In this document: positions 35,881 to 44,357 of the stretch, piece by piece
How positions within the stretch are numbered: the first letter of the stretch is position 1
How the letters are laid out: every line of letters starts with the position of its first letter
NCBI RefSeq assembly: GCF_003386195.1
Contig: NZ_QRDX01000009.1
Location: 1-64,000, forward strand
Length of the DNA: 64,000 nt
Direction: 5' to 3'
DNA from: Seonamhaeicola aphaedonensis
Lineage (GTDB): Bacteria; Bacteroidota; Bacteroidia; Flavobacteriales; Flavobacteriaceae
Notes under the pieces: generated by a model
What the model saw: the letters and a program-made list of their open reading frames with translations, nothing else
What the model was told of the DNA's origin: nothing
Databases searched by the model: none
Translations under genes and position numbers: made by a program

Positions 35881-36264
35881 TTACTTAGTTTTTAATGCCG
35901 TAACTTCAATTTCAATTTTCATTTTTTCATTGGCTAAACCCGCAGATATCATAGTTGCTGCTGGTTTTACATGACCTAAATATTTTTTAAAAACCGGCCA
36001 ACATAATTCAAAATCTGATGGATTTGGTAAAATATACGTAACTCTAACAATATCAGACATAGAAGCTTGTGCCTTCTCTAAAGTCGATTTAATATTAATT
36101 AGACATTGTTCGGCTTGTTGAACAACATCCTCACTAATGAACATGATTTTATAATTATAACCCGTTGTACCAGAAACAAATATCCAGTTGTCTTGTATAA
36201 CGGCTCTGGAATACCCTATTTGTGTTTCGAAAGTAGAACCTGAACTAATAAGTTTTTTTGTCAT
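35881..36264 (-). CDS. RidA/YjgF-family protein lacking the catalytic arginine
   Basis: 127 residues of the YjgF/YER057c fold (GYSRAVIQDNWIFVSGTTGYN, then KIEIEVTAL). In RidA imine deaminases a PAR segment supplies the catalytic Arg (Arg105 in E. coli TdcF/RidA); here the corresponding segment reads KPAATMISAGLAN, with Ala in place of Arg. This suggests a binding or signalling role rather than deaminase activity. It lies 6 bases after the kinase gene, between kinase and regulator. Confidence 0.82.
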   Translation of the reverse strand: MTKKLISSGSTFETQIGYSRAVIQDNWIFVSGTTGYNYKIMFISEDVVQQAEQCLINIKSTLEKAQASMSDIVRVTYILPNPSDFELCWPVFKKYLGHVKPAATMISAGLANEKMKIEIEVTALKTK

Positions 36265-36270
36265 ATTTGG

Positions 36271-38091
36271 TTAAACTTCTTTCAATGGAATATTAAGTGT
36301 TACTCTCGTACCTTTCCCGAGTTCAGAATTTAAAAACAATCTACCATCAATGTATTTAATGCGTTCACGCATAAAAGTCATTCCCATACCACCATCCCCA
36401 GTTTTTATTTTCGCCACATTATCTGGATCAAAACCTTTCCCATCATCGTCAATTACGATACTTAATATGTCTTTACTATTTGATAAGGACACTAAAATAT
36501 GGTTAGAATCTGCATATTTGATGGCATTATTTATGGCTTCTTGTGTAATCCTATAAATGTTGATTTCTGTAAGGGAATCCAAACGCCCATTAAATCCAGT
36601 TTTGTTAATAAATAGTATTTCCTTTGCTGTAAGTTTAGATAACTCTTTGGTAAGCTTAATCAATGCTGGAACAATACCATGATCTGCTAATTCAGGCGGT
36701 GTTAAATTGAAAGTAGCTGTCCTAACCCCTTTGATAATATTAGCCGTTAATTCTTTTAAATGTTCAATCTTTGATGCCGTTCTATCTATATCCGTAATAT
36801 CAATACTTTCTAAATTATACTTCAATCCTGTAAGCATTTGCCCAATACCATCATGAACATCTTTGGCTATACGATTTTGTTCTTTTTCCTGGTTCTCAAT
36901 AATTTTACTTGAAACAATTTTCTGTTGACTCATTTTCTCTTCAAAGCTTTCTTTGGTCAATCGTTCTATTTCTAACTGGCCTTCTTTCCGCTTTGTAATA
37001 TCTGAAGCTATAATAAGTAACTCGAAACGTTCATTGGTGGGATTGTATGGTATCATTGATAACTCTAACCAAATATTTTCTTTGTTTTTATTAGTTGCCT
37101 TTACCTCTCCCTGCCATCCTGTTTTCTTGTGTTTAGAAATTAAGTTATTTATATGCTCCTGTTCACTATCATTCGGTGAAATTACTTTAGAAAAATTAGT
37201 AGCCTTATTAAATTTGTTAACCTTAAATAGCTTTGAAAACTTTTTACCCATGTGCAGTACCATACCCTCTGGGGAAATTCTAGCAAACAAAAGTGTCTCA
37301 TCCATAGCATGAGTTAAAGCTCTCAACTCTTTAATAGATTTCTCTTTAGCTTCACTTAAAACATCAGCATTATAAGCCATTTCCTTAGCCTTTTTCTCGG
37401 CCAGAATTAATTCTGCTAGACTGTTTTTTACTGTTTTAGCTGTGGGCCAGAAAATGAAAAGGAATTCAGCAAGCAGAAGCAAAAGTGTAAATGCCATTAA
37501 AAATAACTCTAACTTCCTTAACCAAGCCACTCTTTCTTCAGCCTCTAAGTCGTATTGATTAACAATACCATCCATTTTTTTTAAAAAGACAGACTCATTT
37601 TGCTTTACAATATTTATTTCATCTGTAAAACTTTCAATAGGAATATTCGATGCATCTTCTATAATTTTTATGATAGATTCAGAAGCATTTTTAATAGCCG
37701 TAAATGCAGGATTTACATCATTAAACATTTTAGAAACAACCCTACTGTTATTTCCAGGTAAGCCTAAACTATCACTTCCTTTTTGTAATGCATTATGAGA
37801 TATTACCCACATTGATAAAGTGTGTTTCAAATTATCTTTGATAGCAATTTGCTTATTATAATCATTTTCAGTAGATAGCGATAATATCTCTTTAGTGAGC
37901 TTCTGACTTAACATACGCTGTCTACCTGCAATGTTAATAACGCCAGAGTCACTCTCTTGACTTTTTAAATGTTTTCTTATTAATATCTGACTAACAATGA
38001 CCGAAAGAGCTATGGTACTTAGCGCAATAATATATAAACGACGTAACCGTTCAAAAGTACTCTGGTCTAATGAATTACGTTTTACAACCAT
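36271..38091 (-). CDS. NarX-like sensor histidine kinase with PAS domain
   Basis: 606 residues. First membrane helix about 19-38, a periplasmic sensor region (about 45-190) opening with INIAGRQRMLSQKLTKEIL, which resembles the NarX/NarQ P-box and PilJ sensor family, second helix about 192-212, PAS domain (about 260-365), HisKA_3 dimerisation domain with phosphoacceptor His in AKDVHDGIGQML, and HATPase_c (ITQEAINNAIKYAD, DDGKGFD, GGMGMTFMRERI). It probably detects nitrate or nitrite in the periplasm and phosphorylates the response regulator two genes downstream. Confidence 0.87.
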   Translation of the reverse strand: MVVKRNSLDQSTFERLRRLYIIALSTIALSVIVSQILIRKHLKSQESDSGVINIAGRQRMLSQKLTKEILSLSTENDYNKQIAIKDNLKHTLSMWVISHNALQKGSDSLGLPGNNSRVVSKMFNDVNPAFTAIKNASESIIKIIEDASNIPIESFTDEINIVKQNESVFLKKMDGIVNQYDLEAEERVAWLRKLELFLMAFTLLLLLAEFLFIFWPTAKTVKNSLAELILAEKKAKEMAYNADVLSEAKEKSIKELRALTHAMDETLLFARISPEGMVLHMGKKFSKLFKVNKFNKATNFSKVISPNDSEQEHINNLISKHKKTGWQGEVKATNKNKENIWLELSMIPYNPTNERFELLIIASDITKRKEGQLEIERLTKESFEEKMSQQKIVSSKIIENQEKEQNRIAKDVHDGIGQMLTGLKYNLESIDITDIDRTASKIEHLKELTANIIKGVRTATFNLTPPELADHGIVPALIKLTKELSKLTAKEILFINKTGFNGRLDSLTEINIYRITQEAINNAIKYADSNHILVSLSNSKDILSIVIDDDGKGFDPDNVAKIKTGDGGMGMTFMRERIKYIDGRLFLNSELGKGTRVTLNIPLKEV

Positions 38092-38102
38092 TTTTGCTTA
38101 GT

Positions 38103-38690
38103 TTATCCCTGAATTGCTTGTTTAATTAAAGCTATATTTTTATCGGAATAATTTAATTGTAAGGCAGCTTCATGCCCTTTATCAGACATTTTTTTCCAAG
38201 TCTTTTTAAGAATATCAATTACTTTTTCATCAGCATGTTTAGCTGCGAACTCCTCAAAATAATAATCAAGAAATACCAAACAAACTGTGTCTTCTAAGGT
38301 TTGAGATTCTTCATTTTTTTTGATAAGTTTTTTGGTAATTAGTTGCGAAACCCTTTCAATGTATTGATTGTCATAACCTACTTGTCTCAAAATATCGGCT
38401 GTAATTTCGGCATGCATTTTTTTAAGGGTTTCACGCCATTTTAAATATCCAACTCTATCCATTGTATATTCATCTCTTGCTATTTGCCATCTACAAATAT
38501 GTTGCGCACGGGCTGCGATTTGTAGGGCTTTAGACGCATTAGGTTCAAACTGCAAAAGTTTTCGCGTCATGCGTTGCGAATACAGTAATTCCTTGGGGTA
38601 TTCCATGCCAGAAACTTGGTATGTATTTATGTCTTCTGAGTTTTTTCTATCTATTAAAGCTATGGCTGTTTCAAATCTGGTTGGCTTCAT
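38103..38690 (-). CDS. DUF4202 family protein
   Basis: 195 residues, mostly helical and acidic/basic, with ALQIAARAQHICRWQIARDEYTM and HAEITADIL, the DUF4202 pattern with His residues that could bind metal (HD-like). Function is unknown. It sits between nirD (12 bases) and the sensor kinase (11 bases). Confidence 0.72.
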   Translation of the reverse strand: MKPTRFETAIALIDRKNSEDINTYQVSGMEYPKELLYSQRMTRKLLQFEPNASKALQIAARAQHICRWQIARDEYTMDRVGYLKWRETLKKMHAEITADILRQVGYDNQYIERVSQLITKKLIKKNEESQTLEDTVCLVFLDYYFEEFAAKHADEKVIDILKKTWKKMSDKGHEAALQLNYSDKNIALIKQAIQG

Positions 38691-38702
38691 TTTATGAGTA
38701 TA

Positions 38703-39080
38703 TTAGTCTAAAAAGCCAATATACACATTTTCTCCTTCAATTTTTACTGGGTAGGTTGCAATAGCCTCTAAATCGCCATTTAAATTTTCACCACTCTCTA
38801 ATGAAAAGGTTTTTTTATGTAGAGGACACGCCACTTTAGGAGTGCCTTTTTCATCACCAATCATACCACGTGACAAAACCATTTCCATCTTGTGCGGACA
38901 AACATTTTGACAGGCATACCATTTGTTTATTCTCGCAAAATTAAACACTGCTATTTGCTTATCTTTATACTTTACGCAAGCGCCACCATCAGCAGGAAAA
39001 TCATGTACTGACGCTGCCTTGAACCAAACTTTTACTTCCTCTAATTTTGTTGCTCTGTATTTTTCTAAAACTTCCTCCAT
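38703..39080 (-). CDS. nirD: Nitrite reductase small subunit NirD (Rieske-type)
   Basis: 125 residues. A Rieske fold with CPH (in QNVCPHKMEM) and CPLHKKTF, both pairs of Fe ligands intact, as in Rieske-type NirD. Many NirD proteins lack these ligands, so this one probably binds a [2Fe-2S] cluster. It follows nirB by 21 bases. Confidence 0.88.
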   Translation of the reverse strand: MEEVLEKYRATKLEEVKVWFKAASVHDFPADGGACVKYKDKQIAVFNFARINKWYACQNVCPHKMEMVLSRGMIGDEKGTPKVACPLHKKTFSLESGENLNGDLEAIATYPVKIEGENVYIGFLD

Positions 39081-39101
39081 ATGCTTTAAATTTTAGTGCT
39101 A

Positions 39102-41621
39102 TTAATTACTCCAAGGTTCTGGCATTTTTTGTTCTCTCATCGGAACAAACACCAAGTTATCATCTTCTTCCTCACTGTTTACAAAGTGACTGAAACGTTT
39201 CATCATTTCAGGGTTGTTTACGGCTTGTGTCCACTCACATTCAAACTTATTTACCAAGGTTTGCATTTCTTTTTCTAAATCTTCTGCAATACCTAACTTA
39301 TCATCAATAATCACCTCTTTCAAATAATCTAATCCTCCTTCAAGCCTTTCTTGCCACGCAGCCGTACGCTGTAAAGGCTTTGCTGTACGCATATATAGCA
39401 TTAAATAACGATCCAGGTATTTTATAACAGTTTCATTATCTATTTGTTCAGCGAATAGTTCTGCATGACGAGGATTAGCACCTCCGTTACCTCCAAGATA
39501 AAGGTTCCATCCGCCTTCAACAGCTATCAACCCAAAATCTTTACCACGTGCTTCTGCGCATTCTCTAATACAACCTGATACACCTCCTTTAATTTTATGA
39601 GGAGCCCGGATTCCTCTATAACGGTTCTCTAGTTCAATACCAAAACTCACACTTTCATCCATACCGTAACGACACCAGGTTGAACCAACACATGTCTTAA
39701 CAGTTCTTAAAGATTTACCGTATGCATGACCACTCTCAAAACCATGACTAATCAATTCTTTCCAAATTAGAGGTAATTGTCTTAAAGTAGCACCAAATAA
39801 ATCGATACGGACTCCACCTGTAATTTTTGTATATAAATCATATTTCTTAGCTATTTCACCTAGTGCAATTAACTTATCAGGTGTTATTTCGCCCCCTGGT
39901 ACACGTGGCACCACTGAATAAGTTCCGTTACGCTGTATGTTTGCTAAAAATCTATCGTTTGAATCTTGAATAGCATATTCTTTATTAGCAGTATCAGCGT
40001 GAATGGATGCCATTAATGATGCCACTACTGGTTTACACAATTCACATCCATGCCCTCCGTTACCATGATTGTCAAGCACTTCATTAAACTTGGTATACCC
40101 TTTTACTTGAATGATTTGATATAAATCCTGTCTGTTATAATCAAAATGCTCACAAATGGTATCCTTCACTTCAATACCCAAAGATTTCAGCTTCGCATTA
40201 GTTAAATCAGCTACCATAGGTTTACACCCACCACAACCAGTACCAGCTTTAGTACAATTAACAACATCTCCTAAATCTTTAGCTTCTCCGCTCTCAATTA
40301 CACCACAGATTTGTCCTTTGGTTACGCTTTCACAAGAACATATTTGAGCTTCATCTGGTAAGTCCATAACATCTCCAAAAGCTGCACCACCCTCACTAGC
40401 TGGTAATATCAATTGTGCAGCATTTTCAGGGATTGCCATTCCGTTTAAATAGATTTGATGCAGCATACTATAGTCCGTAGCGTCACCAACTAAAATTCCA
40501 CCTAGTAATTTCTTGCCATCTAAACTTACATTTATTCTTTTGTATAAATATTCTGTTTTATTTTCAAAAATGATGGAATGTCCTTTGGATGCAGGCATAA
40601 ATGGTTCTCCAAAACTAGCCACATCTACTCCAATTAGTTTTAGTTTAGTAGACATATCAATAGACTCTGGCATTATAGCTTCTGTCTCACCTAAAATCTG
40701 TCTTACAGCAATGTCAGCCATATCATACCCTGGTGCAACCAATCCATAAATCATTTGGTTATATAGGGCAATTTCTCCTATGGCATAAATATTCTCATCC
40801 GAGGTTTTCATAGTGTTATCAACCACAATACCTCCTCTTACACCCACTTCTAAACCACAAGCTTTAGCAAGTTCATCTCTGGGTCTTATTCCTGCCGATA
40901 CAATTAGCATATCAACGTCTAAAACATCATCTTCTCCAAACTCCATCCCCGTAATTTTACCATCACCTAAAATCTGATTGGTCGCCTTACTTAAGTGAAT
41001 ATTTAATCCTATAGACTCTAATTTAAGCTTTAAGACCTGAGAACTCCTAGAGTCTAGTTGCCTCGGCATTAATTTCGATGCAAACTCTACAATATGAGGT
41101 TCTAATCCCATATCTAAAACAGCCTTTCCAGCTTCTAAACCTAATAACCCACCTCCAAGAACAGCAGCCCTTGCATTTGGTTTTTCTTCCTTAAGTTTAG
41201 CTGCGTAGGCTAACATACCTTCAAGGTCTTCAATTGTTCTATATACAAAAACACCTTCCTTTTCAACACCTTTAATTGGTGGTACAAAAGGAGATGACCC
41301 CGTTGCCATTATTAAATAATCATATGAAAATTCTCGATCTTTAGCAGTTGTTATTTTCTTTCCAGACCTATTTATATCTGAAACACGTTCACCAGTAATT
41401 AATTCGATGCCATTTTCAGAATACCACTCTGCAGGAGCCATTTCCAAGGCCTTGGCATCTTGATTATCAAAAAACTCACTTAAATGAACCCTATCATAAG
41501 CAGGTCTTGGCTCTTCTCCAAAAACGATAATTTGAAAATTTTTAGCGGTTTCTTGTGCCACAAACTTTTCACAAAATTTGTAACCTACCATACCATTACC
41601 AACTACAATGATTTTTTTCAT
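39102..41621 (-). CDS. nirB: NAD(P)H nitrite reductase large subunit NirB
   Basis: 839 residues from the ATG at 41621 (MKKIIVVGNGMVGYKF); an in-frame TTG at 41642 lies inside the -7 box and is rejected. Domains: FAD/NAD(P) oxidoreductase (about 1-400), two BFD-like [2Fe-2S] segments (ICSCESVTKG and GTGCGGC, then HGCELCKP), ferredoxin-like half domain, and the siroheme/[4Fe-4S] domain with TCVGSTWC and GCIRECAEA. It reduces nitrite to ammonium in the cytoplasm with NirD. Confidence 0.95.
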   Translation of the reverse strand: MKKIIVVGNGMVGYKFCEKFVAQETAKNFQIIVFGEEPRPAYDRVHLSEFFDNQDAKALEMAPAEWYSENGIELITGERVSDINRSGKKITTAKDREFSYDYLIMATGSSPFVPPIKGVEKEGVFVYRTIEDLEGMLAYAAKLKEEKPNARAAVLGGGLLGLEAGKAVLDMGLEPHIVEFASKLMPRQLDSRSSQVLKLKLESIGLNIHLSKATNQILGDGKITGMEFGEDDVLDVDMLIVSAGIRPRDELAKACGLEVGVRGGIVVDNTMKTSDENIYAIGEIALYNQMIYGLVAPGYDMADIAVRQILGETEAIMPESIDMSTKLKLIGVDVASFGEPFMPASKGHSIIFENKTEYLYKRINVSLDGKKLLGGILVGDATDYSMLHQIYLNGMAIPENAAQLILPASEGGAAFGDVMDLPDEAQICSCESVTKGQICGVIESGEAKDLGDVVNCTKAGTGCGGCKPMVADLTNAKLKSLGIEVKDTICEHFDYNRQDLYQIIQVKGYTKFNEVLDNHGNGGHGCELCKPVVASLMASIHADTANKEYAIQDSNDRFLANIQRNGTYSVVPRVPGGEITPDKLIALGEIAKKYDLYTKITGGVRIDLFGATLRQLPLIWKELISHGFESGHAYGKSLRTVKTCVGSTWCRYGMDESVSFGIELENRYRGIRAPHKIKGGVSGCIRECAEARGKDFGLIAVEGGWNLYLGGNGGANPRHAELFAEQIDNETVIKYLDRYLMLYMRTAKPLQRTAAWQERLEGGLDYLKEVIIDDKLGIAEDLEKEMQTLVNKFECEWTQAVNNPEMMKRFSHFVNSEEEDDNLVFVPMREQKMPEPWSN

Positions 41622-41639
41622 ATCTACGTATTTTATGTG

Positions 41640-41661
41640 CAAAACTAAGTAATTATACTTA
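41640..41661 (-). promoter_or_regulatory. Promoter and operator of nirB
   Basis: Perfect palindrome TAAGTA-ATTA-TACTTA at 41646-41661; on the minus strand its terminal TA opens TAGTTTTG (41647-41640), an exact -7 box. A TTTG lies 23 bases upstream. The transcript would start about 12 bases before the ATG at 41621. Confidence 0.78.
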
Positions 41662-41890
41662 ATTTACATTCAAACAATACATAGTAAATTGACTATAATT
41701 TAAATTATTATAGATTTCGCAAATTGATATGTGGATAATTAATTAAACAACAAAAATTGGCTGTTAGAATTATATTATAATTGATAAATTAATAGGACGT
41801 GTGCCCTAAAATAATTTATATACAAAAGATGTTTTAAGAGATTCGTTAGCTATCTCAATATCTTAAAAAAACTAAAGACCATATTCTGGA

Positions 41891-44185
41891 CTAAGCCTTA
41901 AAAACTTTGATAATTATACTTTTTGAAGCAGGGGTTTTAGCGGTATGTGCATAACTACTTAAAGGTACGAGTACATTTGTTTCAGGAAAATAGGTAGCGC
42001 AGCATTTTTTTGGTATATCATAACCCACTACTTTGAATTTGTTAGCCCTTCGAACAACGCCATGATACTCGGAATGTAAATTTACAACTTGCAGATCTCT
42101 AATACCTCTTTCTTTCATGTCTTCACGATTCATCATGATAACACGACGCTCATTAAAAATACCTCTGTAGCGATCATTTAAGCCATAAATAGTGGTATTG
42201 AATTGATCATGACTCCTAACAGTCATCATTATTAATTCATCCTTTTTAAGTTTCCATTCTGGAAGTTTATTAATTGTAAAATGTGCCTTTCCAGATTTGG
42301 TTTTAAATTCCCTGATTCGTGCCCCATTGGGTAAATAAAAGCCAGATGGTTGCTTTAAACGTTTATTATAATCAGCAAAGCCATCTACTACTTCTTCAAT
42401 ATCATTTCTCACTAAACTATAATCATCTTTATATGCTAACCAATTAATTTTAGTACGCTCCTTTAAAGTGGCATTCGCAATACCACAAACCACGGAAACT
42501 TCACTTATTATGTTTTTCGAACAAGGTTCTAATATTCCTTTTGTTGAAGACACTACACCCATAGAGTTTTCTACACTTTGCAATTGGATACCTGTTTTTT
42601 GATAGTCTTTTTCTGCTCTTCCTAGGCAAGGTAGAATAAGCGCTTCTTTTCCGGTAACTAAATGAGAACGGTTGAGTTTTGTGCTCACATGCACCGTTAA
42701 ATTACAATTTGCCAAAGCCTGTGCTGAATAATTAGTATCTGGAACTGCCGAAATAAAATTTCCACCTAAACCAAAAAACACTTTAGCCTTCTGTTTGTAC
42801 ATGGCTTCTATAGCCTCGATAACAGAATAGCCATGCTTTGCTGTAGGCTTAAAACCATATTTAGTTTCAATTTTATTTAAAAAAGCTTGAGGTGCTGCCT
42901 CCCAAATACCAACGGTTCTATCGCCTTGAACATTAGAATGCCCGCGTACCGGACAGGTACCAGCTCCTTCTTTACCAACACTCCCTTTTAGCAATAAAAG
43001 ATTTACTAGCTCACGAATATTATCAACTGCATTTTCGTGTTGGGTCAGTCCCATAGCCCAACAAATAATAATTCTATTGTTTTTTAGAATCAATTCGAAT
43101 ACCTCATCAAATATTGCTTTAGAAACACCAGAAAGCTTCAGACATTCCTCAAAATCAAATCGTTTTAAGTCGGCAATAAAGGCGTCGTAACCAGAAGTGT
43201 GAGTTTCAATAAACTGTTTATCAAATACGTTTCCTTGTTCTGCTTCTTTCTCTAGTAACTTTAAAAGAATGGCCTTAAAAAAAGCTACATCGCCATTAAT
43301 TGTTACGGGTACAAAAACATCGGCTAAATCTGTTCCTCCAGTTAACATTTTAATAGGATTTTGAGGATTAGTAAACTTCATAAAACCAACCTCCTGCAAA
43401 GGATTCACAGCAATAATTTTACCACCATTCTTTTTACATTTTTCTAAAGCCACTAACATTCTGGGGTGATTGGTTCCTGGATTCTGCCCAACGACCATAA
43501 CCACATCTGCCTTATACAAATCATCTAAAGTAACCGACCCTTTTCCAATACCAAGGGTTTCTGTCAACGCCTTACCACTAGCCTCATGACACATATTTGA
43601 ACAATCTGGTAAATTAGAAGTTCCAAATTCGCGCACAAATAATTGATATAAAAAGGCGGCTTCATTGGTGGTTCTACCAGAAGTGTAAAAGATAGCTTCA
43701 TCAGGCGAGTTTAAAGCATTTAAATGTGTACTTACTTTCTTAAAGGCCTCTTCCCAAGAAATAGATTGATAATGTGTTGCGCCCTCTGGTAAATACAAAG
43801 GCTCTGCTAAGCGACCCGATTTACCAATTTCAAAATCAGATAATTGTGCTAATTGATCAACAGAATGTTTTTTAAAAAAATTAGCGCCAATAGTCTTTTT
43901 TTGCGCTTCCTCAGCCATAGCTTTAATACCATTTTCACAGTATTCTCCCAAAATTGAACGATCATCATCGGGGTCTGGCCACGCACAACCAGGACAATCA
44001 AAGCCCCCTTTTTGATTTATTTTTGAGGAAATTTTGAGTGCATCTAAAGGCTTCATATACTTCAAAACCATATTTGAGGCCGATTTTAAAGCACTAAACC
44101 CCACACTATTTTTAGGAGGTTCTGTGATTTTTAAACCAGTAAACTGCTCTGGCGTTGCTGCCTTTTGTTGTGGTGTCTTGCTCAT
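41891..44185 (-). CDS. FdhF/YdeP-family molybdopterin oxidoreductase
   Basis: 764 residues. FDCPGCAWPDPDDD at the N-terminus, YTSGRTTNEAAFLYQLF and DCSNMCHEASGKAL with the probable Mo-ligand Cys, and GHSNVQGDRTVGI identify the YdeP subfamily of Mo-bis-MGD enzymes (formate dehydrogenase-like, physiological substrate unknown). No twin-arginine signal. It lies 269 bases upstream of nirB and is a single gene unit. Confidence 0.87.
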   Translation of the reverse strand: MSKTPQQKAATPEQFTGLKITEPPKNSVGFSALKSASNMVLKYMKPLDALKISSKINQKGGFDCPGCAWPDPDDDRSILGEYCENGIKAMAEEAQKKTIGANFFKKHSVDQLAQLSDFEIGKSGRLAEPLYLPEGATHYQSISWEEAFKKVSTHLNALNSPDEAIFYTSGRTTNEAAFLYQLFVREFGTSNLPDCSNMCHEASGKALTETLGIGKGSVTLDDLYKADVVMVVGQNPGTNHPRMLVALEKCKKNGGKIIAVNPLQEVGFMKFTNPQNPIKMLTGGTDLADVFVPVTINGDVAFFKAILLKLLEKEAEQGNVFDKQFIETHTSGYDAFIADLKRFDFEECLKLSGVSKAIFDEVFELILKNNRIIICWAMGLTQHENAVDNIRELVNLLLLKGSVGKEGAGTCPVRGHSNVQGDRTVGIWEAAPQAFLNKIETKYGFKPTAKHGYSVIEAIEAMYKQKAKVFFGLGGNFISAVPDTNYSAQALANCNLTVHVSTKLNRSHLVTGKEALILPCLGRAEKDYQKTGIQLQSVENSMGVVSSTKGILEPCSKNIISEVSVVCGIANATLKERTKINWLAYKDDYSLVRNDIEEVVDGFADYNKRLKQPSGFYLPNGARIREFKTKSGKAHFTINKLPEWKLKKDELIMMTVRSHDQFNTTIYGLNDRYRGIFNERRVIMMNREDMKERGIRDLQVVNLHSEYHGVVRRANKFKVVGYDIPKKCCATYFPETNVLVPLSSYAHTAKTPASKSIIIKVFKA

Positions 44186-44302
44186 ACTATCATTAGCTGT
44201 GTCTTACCAAAAATGGTAAATTATTTATTATAAAACCCCAACTGACATCAATTTTCATTTTATTAACACCTACTATTTTAGTAAACTTAGGTAAAATGTA
44301 CA

Positions 44303-44330
44303 TAAAAAAAGCGAGCATAACTACTCGCTT
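44303..44330 (-). terminator. Terminator of the IorAB-type operon
   Basis: AAGCGAG (44309-44315) pairs with CTCGCTT (44324-44330) with an 8-base loop; read on the minus strand a T run follows, 28 bases after the stop of the large subunit gene. Confidence 0.8.
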
Positions 44331-44357
44331 AAATATATAAATTTTATGTTATCTAAA

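Noticed and set aside
39102-41642. nirB start at the TTG at 41642
   Set aside because: It lies within the -7 box TAGTTTTG; MKKIIVVGNG at 41621 is the usual NirB N-terminus.
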